Below are positions 1-7,906 of a stretch of 11,189 bases of DNA, one piece after another. Position 1 is the stretch's first letter, and every line of letters begins with the position of its first letter. The translations under genes were made by a program, and so were the position numbers. Origin of the DNA: Chitinophagaceae bacterium (GTDB taxonomy: Bacteria; Bacteroidota; Bacteroidia; Chitinophagales; Chitinophagaceae); assembly GCA_019747455.1 (NCBI GenBank), contig JAIEQT010000312.1:1-11189 (forward strand). The letters run 5' to 3'. The notes beneath the pieces were generated by a model. That model was not told the DNA's origin and did no database searches. It worked only from the letters and a program-made list of their open reading frames with translations.

Positions 1-971
1 TTAAATTCTTTAGGTTGTTTACTCCATTCTTCTTTGGGCAAAGATTTGAAATATTCATAGGTTTTTTTCAATCCCTCAGCCCTATCTACTTTGGGTTCCC
101 AACCTAATATTTCTTTAGCTTTTGTAATATCCGGCCTGCGTTGTTTAGGATCATCCACCGGTAATGGTTTGTAAATAATTTTTACCGAGGAGCCTGTTAA
201 TTTCAATACTTCTTCTGCAAAATCTTTCAAGGTGATTTCATTTGGGTTACCAATATTTACCGGCATGGTATAATCACTTAACAGTAATCGGTAAATACCT
301 TCAATTAAATCATCTACATAACAGAATGAACGCGTTTGGCTACCATCACCAAATACAGTAAGATCTTCTCCACGTAATGCTTGTCCGATAAAAGCCGGCA
401 AAGCACGCCCATCATTGAGTCGCATACGAGGCCCATAGGTATTGAATATTCTTACTATCCTGGTTTCAACGCCATGAAAAGTATAATAGGCACGCGTAAT
501 AGATTCCATGAAACGCTTGGCTTCATCGTACACACCACGCGGACCCACCGGATTCACATTACCCCAATATTCTTCTGTTTGCGGATGTACCATCGGATCG
601 CCATATACCTCACTGGTAGACGCCACCAACATACGTGCTTTCTTCTCCTTAGCTAATCCCAAACAATTATGGGTACCCAATGCACCTACCTTCAATGTTT
701 GAATCGGAATTTTTAAATAATCAATAGGGCTTGCCGGAGAAGCAAAATGCATGATATAGTCTAAATGTCCAGGTACATGAATGAACTTAGATACATCGTG
801 ATGATAAAATTCAAAATCATCCCTTTTAAAAAGGTGCTCGATGTTGCGAAGATCTCCGGTAATGAGGTTATCCATGCCAACTACATCGAATCCTTCTTTT
901 AAAAAACGATCACACAGATGAGACCCCAGGAATCCGGCAGCGCCGGTAATTAAAACGCGTTTTTTTGCCAT
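1..971 (-). CDS. uxs: UDP-glucuronate decarboxylase (UDP-xylose synthase), 3' end cut by window
   Basis: The protein is an NAD-dependent short-chain sugar-nucleotide epimerase/dehydratase. It most likely decarboxylates UDP-glucuronate to UDP-xylose in the cytoplasm. Reading from the ATG at 971, 323 codons are visible without a stop, close to the usual full length of about 310-330 residues, so only the last few residues are missing. Seen in the sequence: the N-terminal NAD-binding glycine motif GAAGFLG (residues 10-16), the ASTSEVYG segment with the catalytic Ser/Thr (about 117-124), and the catalytic Y148-x3-K152 pair in the string YDEAKR, which is typical of UDP-xylose synthases rather than of GalE or RmlB. 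Its start lies 10 nt after the ugd stop, and Ugd makes its substrate, which supports the assignment. It is the third gene of a three-gene operon whose promoter lies near 3440. The specific activity is inferred from family resemblance. Confidence 0.88.
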   Translation of the reverse strand, partial: MAKKRVLITGAAGFLGSHLCDRFLKEGFDVVGMDNLITGDLRNIEHLFKRDDFEFYHHDVSKFIHVPGHLDYIMHFASPASPIDYLKIPIQTLKVGALGTHNCLGLAKEKKARMLVASTSEVYGDPMVHPQTEEYWGNVNPVGPRGVYDEAKRFMESITRAYYTFHGVETRIVRIFNTYGPRMRLNDGRALPAFIGQALRGEDLTVFGDGSQTRSFCYVDDLIEGIYRLLLSDYTMPVNIGNPNEITLKDFAEEVLKLTGSSVKIIYKPLPVDDPKQRRPDITKAKEILGWEPKVDRAEGLKKTYEYFKSLPKEEWSKQPKEF

Positions 972-981
972 ACAACTGATT

Positions 982-2283
982 TTATTTACGACCAATACTT
1001 TCGTAATAATAGCCCATATCGGTAATGAATTTCACGTCAAATAGATTTCTACCATCGAAGATCACTTTTTGTTTCAATATTTCATTGATACGATCGAAAT
1101 CGGGTGTGCGGAATTCACTCCATTCTGTAGCAATAATTAATGCATCGGCACCTTCCAAAGCTTCATACTGATTCTTCGCATACTTTACTTTATTCCCAAT
1201 AGTACGTTCTACATTGGGCATAGCTTCCGGGTCAAAAGCAGTAACGGTAGCACCGGCAGCTACCAAGGCATCGATCACATACAAGGCCGGAGCTTCTCTG
1301 ATATCATCTGTATTCGGCTTGAAAGCCAATCCCCACAAAGCAAAATGTTTACCTTGTAAATTCCCGGCAAAATATTTTTCAATCTTTGGTATCAGATGCA
1401 ATTTTTGTTTTTCATTTACATCTTCCACCGCTTTCAAAATTTTAAAATCATAATTCACTTCTTCAGAAGACATAATCAATGCCTGAACATCTTTGGGAAA
1501 ACAGCTCCCACCATAACCGATACCCGGAAACAAAAAACGCTTACCAATTCTATCATCACTACCAATACCTCTACGTACCATATCTACATCAGCCCCTAAT
1601 CGCTCGCATAATTGGGCAATTTCATTCATGAATGAAATCTTAGTGGCCAAAAAAGAATTAGCGGCATACTTTGTTAACTCAGCTGATTTTTCATCCATAA
1701 AGATCACCGGATTACCCTGGCGAACAAACGGAGCATATAAATCAGACATCACTTTTTTAGCTCGCTCAGAACGCGTTCCTACCACTACTCTATCTGGTTT
1801 CATAAAATCATCTACAGCCACACCCTCTCTTAAAAACTCAGGGTTACTCACTACATCGAACTCCCCTTTAAAATTCGCAGCAATAGCAGCATGTACTTTT
1901 TCAGCCGTGCCCACTGGCACGGTACTTTTATCTACGATAACCTTATAGTCTGTAAGAATCTGTCCTAAATCTTTGGCAACACCCAATACATATTTTAAAT
2001 CTGCAGCACCGCCTTCTCCGGGAGGGGTAGGTAATGCTAAAAAAATGATCTCTGCATCTTTAACACCTTCCGCTAAATTGGTAGTGAACTGTAAACGACC
2101 TTCTTTTAAATTTCTTAAAAAAATCTTTTCCAAGCCGGGTTCATAAATAGTTATTTCCCCATTAGAAAGCTTGGTAACTTTCGATTGATCAATATCAATA
2201 CAAGTTACTTTATTACCTGTTTCGGAAAAACAAGTGCCCGTTACTAAGCCAACATAGCCGGTACCTACTACAGCAATTTTCAT
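982..2283 (-). CDS. ugd: UDP-glucose 6-dehydrogenase
   Basis: This enzyme oxidises UDP-glucose twice with NAD+ to give UDP-glucuronate. It has 433 residues, normal for the bacterial family. Domains in order: an N-terminal Rossmann NAD-binding domain with GTGYVGL (7-13), a central helix domain, and a C-terminal UDP-binding domain. Visible catalytic elements are the DKSTVPVGT segment (118-126), NPEFLREG (147-154, with the family glutamate E149), the ELTKYAAN stretch (K205, N209), and [10 protein letters not shown] with the nucleophilic C261. Only 3 nt separate its start from the aminotransferase stop (2287), and 10 nt separate its stop from uxs, so all three are probably one transcript. There is no Shine-Dalgarno sequence; the start is preceded by A/T-rich sequence, as is common in Bacteroidetes. 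UDP-GlcNAc/ManNAc 6-dehydrogenases belong to the same superfamily, but the adjacent UDP-xylose synthase favours UDP-glucose as substrate. Confidence 0.93.
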   Translation of the reverse strand: MKIAVVGTGYVGLVTGTCFSETGNKVTCIDIDQSKVTKLSNGEITIYEPGLEKIFLRNLKEGRLQFTTNLAEGVKDAEIIFLALPTPPGEGGAADLKYVLGVAKDLGQILTDYKVIVDKSTVPVGTAEKVHAAIAANFKGEFDVVSNPEFLREGVAVDDFMKPDRVVVGTRSERAKKVMSDLYAPFVRQGNPVIFMDEKSAELTKYAANSFLATKISFMNEIAQLCERLGADVDMVRRGIGSDDRIGKRFLFPGIGYGGSCFPKDVQALIMSSEEVNYDFKILKAVEDVNEKQKLHLIPKIEKYFAGNLQGKHFALWGLAFKPNTDDIREAPALYVIDALVAAGATVTAFDPEAMPNVERTIGNKVKYAKNQYEALEGADALIIATEWSEFRTPDFDRINEILKQKVIFDGRNLFDVKFITDMGYYYESIGRK

Positions 2284-2286
2284 ATT

Positions 2287-3417
2287 TTATTGATTTATAA
2301 ATTGTAGAACATGAGTTGTAATGTAAGATAATTGTTCTTCTTCCATTTCCGTATGAATGGGTAAAGAAATTACTGCATTTGTTAAGCTATCAGTTACCGG
2401 CATATGGATTTTACTTAAACCAAATGAGGCAAACATATCTTGTTTATGACCGGGAACGGGATAATAGATCATAGCAGGAATTTTATGGTCTGCTAAATAA
2501 GACACAAGCGCATCTCTGTCAACATCCTTCAGTTGTAAAGTATATTGATGATATACATGGGTACTATATCCGGCCACATAAGGTGTAATAATTTTTGCGT
2601 TGCCTGCAAAAGCTTTATTATAATATTCAGCTACGGCTGCTCTGGCAGCATTGTATGCATCAAGTTTTTTAAGTTTGATATGTAATACAGCTGCCTGGAT
2701 AGAATCCAATCGAGAGTTACAACCTACCACTTCATGATAATATCTTTTTTGCTGACCATGATTGGCGATCATTTTCATTTGATGAGCTAAAGCATCATCA
2801 TTGGTAAAAATGGCTCCTCCATCCCCATAAGCCCCTAAGTTTTTAGAAGGATAGAAAGAGGTAGCACCAATAGTACCCATCGTACCCGTTTTCTTTATAG
2901 TGCCATCAGAAAATGTATAGTCGCAGCCTATGGCCTGGGCATTATCTTCAATCACATATAAGTTATGTTCTTTAGCAATGGCCAAAATCTCTTCCATAGG
3001 TGCTGCATGTCCGTATAAATGAACCGGCACAATGGCTTTTGTTTTGGGGGTAATGGCCTTGCGAACAGATTCGGGATCTATACAAAATGTTTTCGGGTCA
3101 ACCTCTACAAAAACAGGAGTTAGCTTCAATAATGCTACAACTTCGGTGGTAGCGATATAGGTAAATGATGGCGTGATCACTTCATCACCCGGTTGTAAAT
3201 TGAGCGCCATCATGGCTATTTGCAGGGCATCGGTTCCATTGGCACAGGGTATCGTATGCTTTACCCCTAAATAGGCACTCAGGGCAGCTGTAAAATCCTG
3301 AACGGCTTTACCATTGATATAAGCAGCCGTATCAAGCACTTCATGGATCGCTTTATCAACCTCTTCTTTTATGTTTACATACTGATTTTTGGTATCTACC
3401 ATCTGTATCGGCCGCAT
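2287..3417 (-). CDS. DegT/DnrJ/EryC1/StrS-family PLP-dependent sugar aminotransferase
   Basis: This is a fold-type I PLP aminotransferase that transfers an amino group, usually from glutamate, to a keto-sugar nucleotide. Length is 376 residues, standard for the family. Visible features: ANGTDALQIAMMAL (59-72, cofactor phosphate loop), VIEDNAQAIG with D158 contacting the pyridine nitrogen, and TSFYPSKNLGAYGDGGA with the Schiff-base lysine K192. From memory it resembles WbpE/WlbC-type enzymes, which aminate UDP-3-keto-GlcNAc-uronate, and also 3-keto-6-deoxyhexose aminotransferases. The substrate cannot be decided here, because no partner oxidase or ketoisomerase is in the window. It is the first gene of the operon with ugd and uxs, and a TAGCTTTG promoter motif lies 18 nt upstream of its start. 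The ATG at 3417 is chosen because the family N-terminus (an IxxxDxKNQ-like segment) begins within the first ten residues. Confidence 0.9.
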   Translation of the reverse strand: MRPIQMVDTKNQYVNIKEEVDKAIHEVLDTAAYINGKAVQDFTAALSAYLGVKHTIPCANGTDALQIAMMALNLQPGDEVITPSFTYIATTEVVALLKLTPVFVEVDPKTFCIDPESVRKAITPKTKAIVPVHLYGHAAPMEEILAIAKEHNLYVIEDNAQAIGCDYTFSDGTIKKTGTMGTIGATSFYPSKNLGAYGDGGAIFTNDDALAHQMKMIANHGQQKRYYHEVVGCNSRLDSIQAAVLHIKLKKLDAYNAARAAVAEYYNKAFAGNAKIITPYVAGYSTHVYHQYTLQLKDVDRDALVSYLADHKIPAMIYYPVPGHKQDMFASFGLSKIHMPVTDSLTNAVISLPIHTEMEEEQLSYITTHVLQFINQ

Positions 3418-3435
3418 ATACTTTCTTTAGGGCAA

Positions 3436-3443
3436 CAAAGCTA
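3436..3443 (-). promoter_or_regulatory. Predicted promoter (-7 motif) of the aminotransferase-ugd-uxs operon
   Basis: The minus strand reads TAGCTTTG here, a full match to the Bacteroidetes primary-sigma -7 consensus TAnnTTTG. The predicted transcription start falls near 3432, giving a 5' leader of about 15 nt before the ATG at 3417. I could not find a TTG -33 element at the expected 17-23 nt spacing, so the call rests on the -7 motif and its position. Confidence 0.6.
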
Positions 3444-3470
3444 GGGTAAAATAAAGAATTAAGAAGACTG

Positions 3471-3478
3471 TACATTTG
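3471..3478 (+). promoter_or_regulatory. Predicted promoter (-7 motif) of waaA; decides its start codon
   Basis: TACATTTG is an exact TAnnTTTG match. Transcription would begin about 4-7 nt past the G at 3478, that is near 3482-3485, where the waaA ATG begins. The in-frame TTG at 3476 lies inside the promoter motif, so it cannot be the start codon of a transcript made here. No -33 TTG is visible. Confidence 0.55.
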
Positions 3479-3484
3479 CAAAAC

Positions 3485-4741
3485 ATGCGCCTTTTCTATC
3501 AACTTTTCATCAAAGTATACCCGCTTATTATTCGGCTTATTTCGCCGTTTAATAAGAAAGCCCAAAAATGGATTATAGGCAGAAAAGAAAGCTTCTCTTT
3601 ACTATCCGATTTTACCGCTAAGAACACAAAGCCAGTTATTTGGATGCATACGGCTTCATTAGGAGAATTCGAGCAAGGTTTGCCGATATTGGAGCGAATT
3701 AAATTGAGTTATCCGAACTATGCTATTGTTGTAAGTTTTTTCTCTCCATCCGGATACGAAGTGCGAAAAAAACATCCCATTGCCGATTTGGTTTGCTATT
3801 TACCGATGGATAGCAAAGCGAATGCTACTGCATGGTTAAAAGTTTTAAAGCCGACTTTGGTATTTTTTGTGAAATATGAGTTTTGGTTTTATTATCTAGA
3901 AGCTTTGCTGAAACAAAAAATTACCTGCTTATTGGTAGCCGGTATATTTAGAAAAGAGCAGGTTTTCTTTCAATGGTATGGTCATTTTTACAGAAAAATC
4001 TTGGATTGCTTTAGCTTCATGATGGTGCAAGATCAAGATTCTTTGAATCTCTTATCGTCTATTGGTTTGGCACATAAATCTGCTATTGCAGGAGATCCGC
4101 GTTTCGATAGGGTCATTTCCATTGCTGATCAATCGACCGAAATACCTGCAATTAGTGATTTTTTAAACTCCTCACCTGCCCTTGTTTGTGGTAGCACCTG
4201 GAGTAAAGATGATAAGGCCATAGCCACATTCGCCCATCAACATCAGGGTTATAAATATATCATTGCCCCACATGATATTAGTGCCCAAAGAATTAAAGAA
4301 TGTGTAGCCCTATATCCTAACCCTATTTTATTTACCGATTGGCAAATTGCGGGTAAAATAGAAAAAGAAAAAGCGCAAACACTTATTATCAATAATATGG
4401 GTATGCTAAGCCGTATTTACCAATATGCAACTGTTGCATTCGTAGGAGGAGGCTTCGATACAACCGGTGTTCATAATACGCTGGAAGCGGCTGTTTACGG
4501 GGTCCCTGTAGTTTTCGGGCCTGTTTATCATAAATACTTAGAAGCTGTAGAATTAGTAGCAAAAGGTGGCGCTATTGCAGTAGCTAACCCTGAGGAATTA
4601 TATGATTGTTTTATTGATTTATTTAAAAATGACCGAGCCAAAGAAGTTGGCTTTATTGCCAAAAATTACGTAGCAAGCAACGCAGGGTCGGTAGAAAAAA
4701 TAGTTGCTTATATTCAGGCAAACCGTCTCTTAACTAATTGA
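3485..4741 (+). CDS. waaA: 3-deoxy-D-manno-octulosonic acid (Kdo) transferase
   Basis: This GT30-family enzyme transfers Kdo from CMP-Kdo to lipid IVA at the cytoplasmic face of the inner membrane, an essential step in lipopolysaccharide core synthesis. Length from the ATG at 3485 is 418 residues, normal for WaaA/KdtA. Seen: an N-terminal hydrophobic membrane anchor (about 4-20); the acceptor-domain motif HTASLGEFEQ (55-64) with E61 as the family catalytic base; then GDPRFDR (203-209), GSTW (236-239), APHD (261-264), and GGGFDTTGVHNTLE (321-334), which binds the CMP moiety in the C-terminal GT-B domain. A TTG nine bases upstream keeps the frame open, but the predicted promoter overlaps it, so the ATG is preferred. 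It is divergent from the sugar-nucleotide operon, and its last 28 bp overlap the end of the convergent gene at 4714-5352. Confidence 0.93.
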   Translation: MRLFYQLFIKVYPLIIRLISPFNKKAQKWIIGRKESFSLLSDFTAKNTKPVIWMHTASLGEFEQGLPILERIKLSYPNYAIVVSFFSPSGYEVRKKHPIADLVCYLPMDSKANATAWLKVLKPTLVFFVKYEFWFYYLEALLKQKITCLLVAGIFRKEQVFFQWYGHFYRKILDCFSFMMVQDQDSLNLLSSIGLAHKSAIAGDPRFDRVISIADQSTEIPAISDFLNSSPALVCGSTWSKDDKAIATFAHQHQGYKYIIAPHDISAQRIKECVALYPNPILFTDWQIAGKIEKEKAQTLIINNMGMLSRIYQYATVAFVGGGFDTTGVHNTLEAAVYGVPVVFGPVYHKYLEAVELVAKGGAIAVANPEELYDCFIDLFKNDRAKEVGFIAKNYVASNAGSVEKIVAYIQANRLLTN

Positions 4742-5352
4742 TCGAAAAGTTTTACAGGCTCACTATTCTCTTCCCAACTCAATTTTACTTTTAATTCTCT
4801 TTGTATCCAGTATTGCGCTTCGGGGTAAATATTGAATCCGTTGATGGTTCGAATACTTCTTTCATACATATTCTCATCTCCCCTAAATAAATTATTGATA
4901 AACAAATACCGATCATTGATGCTGATTGCTTTTTTGAGATCCCGGATAGGAGCTTCTTCCAACATAGTAGCAACTTCCGTTTCTTCTTGTTTAAGCCTGT
5001 CGTTTACACTATTAGTAGTACCTCCTAAAAAAGCATTGATATCTGTTGCAGCTTGATGATAATCTTGATGAATCAAAGTAGGAATCGCCATAGGCTCTTC
5101 AAATAGCCAACCTGATTGTTCTTCTTTTTTTACAGGCTTATGTTCTACCGGAAAAGCCGGGCTCTCCATTTGCTGTGCCGGTAGTGCTATTGCGGGCATC
5201 ACTACAGCTACTTTACCGTTATTTATAGGCTCTATAGCTTTGGGCTGTAATTCAGCCAATACCAACTGTGCCGTAATAGCCATTTGAGATGGTTCAGCTT
5301 GTTGATCGAACTGTTCTTTTAATTTATTAATTAAAGTGCCCAATCTTTCCAT
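4714..5352 (-). CDS. Conserved hypothetical protein of Bacteroidetes, disordered middle and folded C-terminal domain
   Basis: I do not recognise a named family. From the ATG at 5352 the protein has 212 residues; a TTG three codons upstream (5361) is less likely. It has a short N-terminal helix (about 1-37), a low-complexity middle rich in Pro, Ala, Glu and Gln (about 38-130) that is probably disordered, and a well-formed C-terminal part (about 137-212). That part carries [17 protein letters not shown], a Trp-containing segment near residue 195 and the ending [10 protein letters not shown] recall this NDRYxFxxxLFxGD pattern from uncharacterised Bacteroidetes proteins. There is no signal peptide or membrane segment, so it is probably cytoplasmic. 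The 3' end overlaps waaA by 28 bp in convergent orientation, and the start faces tdk across 80 bp. A near-consensus TAGCTTTA at 5392-5399 (minus) could be its promoter. Confidence 0.8.
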   Translation of the reverse strand: MERLGTLINKLKEQFDQQAEPSQMAITAQLVLAELQPKAIEPINNGKVAVVMPAIALPAQQMESPAFPVEHKPVKKEEQSGWLFEEPMAIPTLIHQDYHQAATDINAFLGGTTNSVNDRLKQEETEVATMLEEAPIRDLKKAISINDRYLFINNLFRGDENMYERSIRTINGFNIYPEAQYWIQRELKVKLSWEENSEPVKLFDQLVKRRFA

Positions 5353-5420
5353 GGGAAACAATACTTTTGGGGGTTGTTAATGAGCCAGATATAAAGCTAC
5401 TAACGTTTTCTTTATTAATA

Positions 5421-5428
5421 TTATTTTG
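5421..5428 (+). promoter_or_regulatory. Possible -7 promoter element of tdk
   Basis: TTATTTTG differs from TAnnTTTG at one position. It lies 4 nt before the ATG at 5433, so a transcript from it would be leaderless or nearly so, as predicted for waaA. No -33 TTG is visible. This is a weak call. Confidence 0.3.
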
Positions 5429-5432
5429 TTTC

Positions 5433-5999
5433 ATGTTTATAGAGCCAAATTTATCAGGTACACGCAAGGGATGGATTGAAGTTGTATGCGGAAGTATGTT
5501 CAGTGGGAAAACAGAAGAACTTATTCGTCGCTTAAAAAGGGCCCGTATTGCCAATTTAAAAGTTGAAATATTTAAGCCGGCTATCGATACCCGGTACGAT
5601 GAAACAAAAGTGGTTAGTCATGATGCTTCCAGCATTCCTTCAACCCCTATCGATAATTCTCAAACCATTTTGTTGATGGCACAGGATGTAGATGTGGTAG
5701 GTATTGACGAAGCTCAGTTCTTTGATGCGGAAATCATACACGTTTGTGAAACCCTGGCACTGAGAGGCGTACGTGTAATTGTTGCCGGTTTAGATATGGA
5801 TTATATGGGTAAACCTTTCGGCCCCATGCCCAACTTACTGGCTATTGCTGATTACATTACTAAGCTACACGCTATTTGCATGAAATGTGGTAACATCGCC
5901 AATATTTCTTATCGCAAAACCGCAGATGCCGGTCAGGTTTTATTAGGAGAAAAAGATACTTACGAACCTCGTTGTAGAACATGTTTTCATGAATCTTAG
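5433..5999 (+). CDS. tdk: Thymidine kinase (type II, zinc-containing)
   Basis: The enzyme phosphorylates thymidine to dTMP with ATP in the salvage pathway. The protein has 188 residues from the ATG at 5433. An upstream TTG at 5367 would add 22 hydrophobic residues and is rejected, because the family in Bacteroidetes begins near MFxEPNL. Seen: Walker A GSMFSGKT (20-27), the IDEAQFF motif with catalytic E93 (91-97), the [15 protein letters not shown] segment (118-132), and a structural zinc site made by CMKC (149-152) and CRTC (181-184), followed by only four residues. The order and spacing fit a complete tetrameric type II kinase. The last 11 nt overlap the start of ccmB, which suggests co-transcription without any functional link. 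Confidence 0.95.
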   Translation: MFIEPNLSGTRKGWIEVVCGSMFSGKTEELIRRLKRARIANLKVEIFKPAIDTRYDETKVVSHDASSIPSTPIDNSQTILLMAQDVDVVGIDEAQFFDAEIIHVCETLALRGVRVIVAGLDMDYMGKPFGPMPNLLAIADYITKLHAICMKCGNIANISYRKTADAGQVLLGEKDTYEPRCRTCFHES

Positions 6000-6648
6000 T
6001 CAAAATATATGGGCCTTATTGAAGAAAGACATATTGCTTGAAATGAGGCAACAATATACCTTTTATGGTATCCTACTCTATATTGGTGCTACCAGCTTTG
6101 TAGTATATCTTTCTGCCGGACAGCCAGAGGATAAAATTTGGAATGCGCTTTTCTGGATATTGCAATTATTCATTTGCGTGAATGCAGTTGCTAAAAGTTT
6201 CTTACAAGAACATAGCGGTAGAATGTTATACTATTATACCATTAGCTCTCCTACTGCTTTTGTAATAGCTAAACTGTTATTCAATGCCTTATTAATGCTC
6301 TTGATGAATTTGGTTAGTCTGGCGATATTTACGCTTTTGTTAGGCAACCCACTTACCCATTTAGGAAGTTTTTTAGCCATCAGTTTATTAGGAGGAATCA
6401 GTTTAAGCTTAGTATTTTCTTTTTTAGCCGCCATAGCCGCAAAAGCACAGCAACAAACCGCTCTCATGGCCATTATGGGATTCCCATTGATTATTCCGCA
6501 GCTATTGTTATTGATGAAATTAGCTGTTGTTGCGTTTTCTTCTGTGGTACAAAAAGGGTTACCCGAATTAATAGCCATGCTGGTAGGATTAGATATCCTG
6601 GTTATTGCTTTGGCTTATATTCTATTCCCTTTTTTATGGAAAGATTAG
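5989..6648 (+). CDS. ccmB: Heme exporter CcmB (ABC transporter permease, cytochrome c maturation)
   Basis: CcmB is the integral membrane subunit of the CcmABCD complex, which releases heme-loaded CcmE for system I cytochrome c maturation. Length is 219 residues, as expected. The sequence starts with the cytoplasmic stretch [15 protein letters not shown] and then has about six hydrophobic segments (roughly 24-44, 50-68, 90-117, 126-150, 156-178 and 192-215). The family signature around [12 protein letters not shown] (163-174) is present. It overlaps the end of tdk by 11 nt, and its own stop overlaps the convergent amn stop by 4 bp. No ccmA lies next to it, and ccmC/ccmD are 3.4 kb away on the other strand, so the ATPase and CcmE/F must be encoded outside this window. 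Confidence 0.9.
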   Translation: MNLSQNIWALLKKDILLEMRQQYTFYGILLYIGATSFVVYLSAGQPEDKIWNALFWILQLFICVNAVAKSFLQEHSGRMLYYYTISSPTAFVIAKLLFNALLMLLMNLVSLAIFTLLLGNPLTHLGSFLAISLLGGISLSLVFSFLAAIAAKAQQQTALMAIMGFPLIIPQLLLLMKLAVVAFSSVVQKGLPELIAMLVGLDILVIALAYILFPFLWKD

Positions 6649-7415
6649 AAGCGAAGGTGGCGAACAGTTTGACCTTTATTAATCAATTGTTTTAGCGAAT
6701 CGATACCAATTTTCAAGTGCTTCTCTACATATTGCTCCGTAATTTTCTTATCGCTGGCCTCGGTTTTAACACCATCGGGAATCATGGGTTGATCACTAAC
6801 CAATAGTAAAGCACCGGTAGGAATTTTGTTATAGAAACCAACGGTGAATATGGTTGCCGTTTCCATATCAATGGCATAAGCCCTTACTTTGGTAAGATAC
6901 TCTTTGAAAGCATCATCATGTTCCCAAACCCGTCGGTTTGTGGTGTACACGGTACCGGTCCAGTAATCCACTTTATAATCTCTAATGGTGGTTGAAATGG
7001 CTTTTTGCAGCGCGAAAGCCGGCATCGCAGGTACTTCGGGCGGGAAATAATCATTCGATGTACCCTCTCCTCTTATGGCAGCAATAGGCAGTATAAGATC
7101 ACCTAATTTATTTCTTCTTTTTAGTCCTCCGCATTTACCCAAAAAAAGCACTGCTTCTGGCTCGATAGCAGTTAATAAATCCATGATGGTTGCAGCACCC
7201 GGACTACCCATTCCAAAATTAATAATTGTAATACCATTAGCGGTGGCACATTGCATGGGCCTATCGGCACCCACAACTTTTACTTTATGCCATTTGGCAA
7301 ACATGGTTACATAGTTACCGAAGTTGGTTAACAGAATAAATTTACCAAAATTCTCTAGTTTCTCGCCGGTGTAACGAGGTAACCAATTGTTTACTATTTC
7401 TGCTTTTGTTTTCAT
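6645..7415 (-). CDS. amn: AMP nucleosidase (short Bacteroidetes form)
   Basis: The protein belongs to the purine/uridine phosphorylase superfamily and most likely hydrolyses AMP to adenine and ribose 5-phosphate. It has 256 residues from the ATG at 7415. The open frame runs 11 codons further upstream, but that stretch is made of the heptad repeats at 7422-7449 and is not family-like. Seen: NFGNY (31-35), the phosphate/ribose-binding FGMGSPGA (67-74), GKCGGL (93-98), the nucleoside-binding AIDMETATIF (181-190) and SDQP with the catalytic aspartate D208. It lacks the extra N-terminal domain of the E. coli enzyme (about 480 residues), as I recall for Bacteroidetes homologues. A related nucleoside phosphorylase activity cannot be excluded. 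The upstream gene on the same strand is the four-helix-bundle gene; no promoter motif is visible in the 50-bp gap between them. Confidence 0.87.
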   Translation of the reverse strand: MKTKAEIVNNWLPRYTGEKLENFGKFILLTNFGNYVTMFAKWHKVKVVGADRPMQCATANGITIINFGMGSPGAATIMDLLTAIEPEAVLFLGKCGGLKRRNKLGDLILPIAAIRGEGTSNDYFPPEVPAMPAFALQKAISTTIRDYKVDYWTGTVYTTNRRVWEHDDAFKEYLTKVRAYAIDMETATIFTVGFYNKIPTGALLLVSDQPMIPDGVKTEASDKKITEQYVEKHLKIGIDSLKQLINKGQTVRHLRF

Positions 7416-7421
7416 GTGCTT

Positions 7422-7449
7422 GACTATAGACCATGGACAATAGACCATG
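7422..7449 (-). repeat. Left array of four 7-bp degenerate tandem repeats
   Basis: Read on the minus strand, the four consecutive heptads are CATGGTC, TATTGTC, CATGGTC and TATAGTC, fitting YAYNGTC. The array ends exactly 6 nt before the amn start codon and begins 16 nt after the stop codon of the four-helix-bundle gene. It is the inverted partner of the array at 7907-7934. Confidence 0.85.
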
Positions 7450-7450
7450 T

Positions 7451-7464
7451 CTAAATAAAGTGAA
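7451..7464 (-). repeat. Left imperfect inner inverted repeat
   Basis: The minus strand reads TTCACTTTATTTAG. It matches 11 of 14 positions with TTCACGGTATTAAG at 7891-7904 on the plus strand, and each copy sits one or two nt from its heptad array. The alignment was found by eye, so chance is not excluded. Confidence 0.45.
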
Positions 7465-7465
7465 G

Positions 7466-7828
7466 TTACGATTTATTTTTTTGCAAAGCGTTTTTGAATG
7501 CACTTAGCATTTTTGAAAGTATTTCGAATTCTTGATATAACTCATTAAATAGTTGTTCATATATATAACCTCTTTCCTTTGCCTTCAACAAGCAGGCAAC
7601 TACTTCCAAAAGAGAACGATTAGCATAAATAATAAATCTGATTTGTTCGTTGTTAGTTTGCCCTGCCGATCCTTCAGCTATATTCAATCCGACACTGTCA
7701 ATTGCCCTAGTAAGCTGATTTGACAAGTTGAACCTTTCCTTATCCGGAAATTGCATAGCTAGATTATTTATTTTTTCACCTAAATAAAAAGATTTCTCCC
7801 AGACATTAAGTTTTTCAAATTTAAACAT
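7466..7828 (-). CDS. Four-helix-bundle protein (S23 ribosomal / 23S rRNA intervening-sequence-protein family)
   Basis: The 120-residue protein belongs to the family first described as proteins encoded in intervening sequences of 23S rRNA genes and related to the Avd accessory protein of diversity-generating retroelements. Its cellular role as a stand-alone gene is not established. Family marks are the opening FEKLNVWEKSF (3-13), FPDKERFNLSNQLTRA (27-42), the hallmark SVGLNIAEGSAG (45-56), the ANRSLLEV segment (69-76), and LLKAKERGYI (81-90), ending in a Lys-rich tail. The whole chain is predicted helical; the family forms a pentameric bundle. The ATG at 7828 is chosen over the TTG at 7834 because the family starts at this point. 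It is not inside an rRNA gene here. Heptad repeat arrays flank it on both sides. Confidence 0.92.
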   Translation of the reverse strand: MFKFEKLNVWEKSFYLGEKINNLAMQFPDKERFNLSNQLTRAIDSVGLNIAEGSAGQTNNEQIRFIIYANRSLLEVVACLLKAKERGYIYEQLFNELYQEFEILSKMLSAFKNALQKNKS

Positions 7829-7890
7829 AGTCAATGATACAAATTGAAATAGTATTCCTTTGCGTATATTTACCTTACTATTAATATTTT

Positions 7891-7904
7891 TTCACGGTAT
7901 TAAG
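7891..7904 (+). repeat. Right imperfect inner inverted repeat
   Basis: TTCACGGTATTAAG is the inverted partner of the sequence at 7451-7464 (11 of 14 identical). It lies 2 nt before the right heptad array and about 60 bp upstream of the four-helix-bundle start. Confidence 0.45.
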
Positions 7905-7906
7905 CC

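Noticed and set aside
381..702. Plus-strand ORFs of 91 and 64 codons
   Set aside because: They lie entirely antisense to uxs, have no recognisable domain, and their frame is explained as the shadow of the conserved minus-strand gene.
1214..1948. Three plus-strand ORFs opposite ugd
   Set aside because: They are antisense shadows of a fully conserved enzyme; composition is not protein-like.
5367..5432. Upstream TTG start extending tdk by 22 residues
   Set aside because: The extension is a hydrophobic run from A/T-rich promoter DNA, and the kinase family starts at MFIEPNL.
6234..6578. 114-codon minus-strand ORF opposite ccmB
   Set aside because: Antisense of a membrane protein gene with no family features of its own.
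7416..7448. Eleven-codon N-terminal extension of amn
   Set aside because: It is translated from the heptad repeat array and does not resemble the family N-terminus, which begins at MKTKAEI.
7466..7828. Intervening sequence of a 23S rRNA gene
   Set aside because: The protein family is right, but no 23S rRNA sequence flanks it; the neighbours are amn and the HsdR-N-like gene.
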